Positions 4,579 to 6,029 of a stretch of DNA of 6,029 nt are shown one piece after another. Source of the stretch: Acidimicrobiaceae bacterium UBA2093 (GTDB lineage Bacteria; Actinomycetota; Acidimicrobiia; Acidimicrobiales; Ilumatobacteraceae); assembly GCA_002331255.1 (NCBI GenBank), contig DCZD01000025.1, positions 4,963-10,991 on the forward strand. Direction: 5' to 3'. The position numbers and the translations under genes were made by a program. The first letter of the stretch is position 1. Every line of letters starts with the position of its first letter. The notes under the pieces were generated by a model. It was not told the DNA's origin and did not search any database. It saw nothing but the letters and a program-made list of their open reading frames with translations.

Positions 4579-6029
4579 ATGTTGAATGTCGGTGCAGAGG
4601 GTGATTCAGAAGAGGGCTTGAACCCTCAACAACTAGACGCAGTCACCCATCCCTCCGGTCCGCTGCTTGTCATCGCCGGAGCAGGGTCAGGGAAAACCCG
4701 CGTTCTCACCCAGCGGGTCGCATGGCTCATTCGCAACGGCGTACATCCCATGAACATCTTGGCCATCACGTTCACCAACAAGGCCGCAGACGAGATGAAG
4801 GAAAGAGTCTCTGTGCTGGTTGGTCCGATGGCTCGCAGCATGTGGGTCACCACCTTTCACAAGAGTTGCGTGCGCATGCTGCGTGCGCACGCTGACAAGA
4901 TCGGTTACCCGAAGACGTTCAGTATCTACGACGCTTCTGACAGCAAACGACTCGCAGGTTATGTCGTGCGCGATATGGGTCTTGATCCCCGCAAGTTCCC
5001 AGCTCAAGCTGTTCAAGCCCACATCAGTCTCTGGAAGAACGAACTGGTTACGCCATCCGCGGCACTCGATTCGGCCCAGCACATCGTCGATCGGCGTCAT
5101 GCTGAGGCCTATAAGGAATACCAATTGCGTCTCGAACGGGCTGGCGCCATGGACTTCGACGATCTCCTCGTGAACACGGTCAGACTTCTTCGAGACTTTC
5201 CAGACGTACTGGCCCACTATCAGCATCAGTTTCAGCACATCCTCATTGACGAGTATCAAGACACCAACCGAGCCCAGAACCAGATTGTTCTCATGCTCGG
5301 CGCCACACACCACAACGTGTGCGTCGTCGGTGATACCGACCAGAGCGTGTACAAGTTCCGTGGCGCCGACTTCCGCAACATCACTGACTTCGAGAATGCA
5401 TTCCCTGAAGTCACGGTCGTCGTACTTGCACAGAACTATCGCAGCACGCAGACCATCCTGAACGCAGCAAACGCAGTTATCGCTAACAACCGTGATCGCA
5501 AACCCAAGGATCTATGGACCGCCCATGGTGGTGGTGACCACATCGTGCGTTACTACGCCGAGGATGAGCACGAAGAGGCCGCCTGGGTGGCCAGTACCGC
5601 AAATGATATGCACGAAAGTGATGGCCGCCAGTGGCGTGAGATCGGAGTGTTGTACCGAACGAATGCGCAAAGCCGCGTAGTCGAAGAAGCCTTCATGCGT
5701 CAGGGCATTCCGTATCGCGTCGTCGGTGGCACCAAGTTCTACGACCGCAAAGAAGTGAAAGACGCGATTGCATATCTGAAGATTGCGGTCAACCCCAGCG
5801 ACGAAGTCAGTATCAAGCGCATCATCAACGTGCCGAAGCGGGGCATCGGCGACACCAGCATCGGCAAACTCGACTCATGGGCTCGAGCCAATGGCACAAG
5901 TTTCTTGCAGGCACTGCGCAACGCATCAGACGTCGGCGTTACCGGTGCCGCCGTGCGTGGTATCAACTCATTTCTCACGCTTGTCGACAAGTTGGCGAGT
6001 ACAGCCGAAGACGGGCCTGCCGCAGCGCT
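4579..6029 (+). CDS. pcrA: ATP-dependent DNA helicase PcrA/UvrD (superfamily 1), 3' end outside window
   Basis: The first 483 codons of a superfamily 1A helicase that unwinds DNA 3'-to-5' in nucleotide-excision repair and replication-fork maintenance; the mycobacterial counterpart is called UvrD1. Motifs in order: the Q-motif NPQQLDAV (15-22); Walker A AGAGSGKT (33-40); motif Ia ITFTNKAA (63-70); motif Ib TTFHKSCVRMLR (91-102); FSIYDASDSKRL (114-125); AMDFDDLL (190-197); Walker B ILIDEYQDTN (221-230); motif III VVGDTDQSVYKFRGAD (249-264); motif IV QNYRST (285-290); and VLYRTNAQSR (357-366) with PYRVVGGTKFYDRKEVKD (378-395) in the 2A domain. The remaining motifs V and VI and the C-terminus lie beyond the window; the complete protein is probably 700-800 residues. 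ATG 4579 is chosen because it gives the expected short N-terminal lead before the Q-motif and follows a -10 box by 9 nt. No catalytic residue seen so far is missing. It appears to be transcribed on its own, downstream of the P450 unit. Confidence 0.95.
   Translation, partial: MLNVGAEGDSEEGLNPQQLDAVTHPSGPLLVIAGAGSGKTRVLTQRVAWLIRNGVHPMNILAITFTNKAADEMKERVSVLVGPMARSMWVTTFHKSCVRMLRAHADKIGYPKTFSIYDASDSKRLAGYVVRDMGLDPRKFPAQAVQAHISLWKNELVTPSAALDSAQHIVDRRHAEAYKEYQLRLERAGAMDFDDLLVNTVRLLRDFPDVLAHYQHQFQHILIDEYQDTNRAQNQIVLMLGATHHNVCVVGDTDQSVYKFRGADFRNITDFENAFPEVTVVVLAQNYRSTQTILNAANAVIANNRDRKPKDLWTAHGGGDHIVRYYAEDEHEEAAWVASTANDMHESDGRQWREIGVLYRTNAQSRVVEEAFMRQGIPYRVVGGTKFYDRKEVKDAIAYLKIAVNPSDEVSIKRIINVPKRGIGDTSIGKLDSWARANGTSFLQALRNASDVGVTGAAVRGINSFLTLVDKLASTAEDGPAAA

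Noticed and set aside
4687..5313. 208-codon minus-strand reading frame opposite pcrA
   Set aside because: Covers helicase motifs I to III on the other strand; no domain or ribosome site of its own.

Overview
The window looks like ordinary chromosomal DNA from an actinobacterium (Actinomycetota) of moderate GC content, by eye in the mid-50s percent. The protein families read like actinobacterial versions: an ACAD10/11-like phosphotransferase, a one-cluster ferredoxin beside a cytochrome P450, and a PcrA/UvrD1 helicase. Several genes appear to start without a Shine-Dalgarno sequence just behind a TACNNT -10 box, which fits the leaderless transcription common in this phylum. An uncultured, Acidimicrobiia-like lineage is a guess. 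I see no mobile element, CRISPR array, tRNA or rRNA.

Layout. Bases 1-476 hold the C-terminal part of a secreted-type NlpC/P60 cell-wall peptidase whose start lies outside the window. Bases 510-2275 hold two plus-strand genes coupled by an ATGA overlap: an APH-fold phosphotransferase and a dienelactone-hydrolase-family protein. Running the other way, and converging on them at a shared hairpin (2287-2309), is a YaaA-family (DUF328) peroxide-stress protein. Its conserved N-terminus (LPPSEGK) lies upstream of every in-frame ATG, GTG or TTG, so it probably starts at an ATT codon near 3021. Divergent from yaaA, at 3074-4506, is a two-gene unit encoding a small ferredoxin and a cytochrome P450. After a short palindromic spacer, bases 4579-6029 hold the N-terminal two thirds or so of a PcrA/UvrD-type DNA helicase that runs off the end.

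How the genes fit together. The ferredoxin is the likely electron donor of the P450; the ferredoxin reductase must be encoded elsewhere. The phosphotransferase/hydrolase pair probably serves acyl or lactone catabolism, but its substrates cannot be read from sequence. YaaA and PcrA both relate to DNA integrity (oxidative damage, repair), but they lie on opposite strands and nothing ties them together functionally.

The points most worth a second look are the non-canonical start of yaaA, a perfect 12-bp inverted repeat inside its 5' coding region built from two AGTGNNNCACT units, and the recurring TACNNT boxes directly in front of start codons. I did not find a clearly new multi-gene system.
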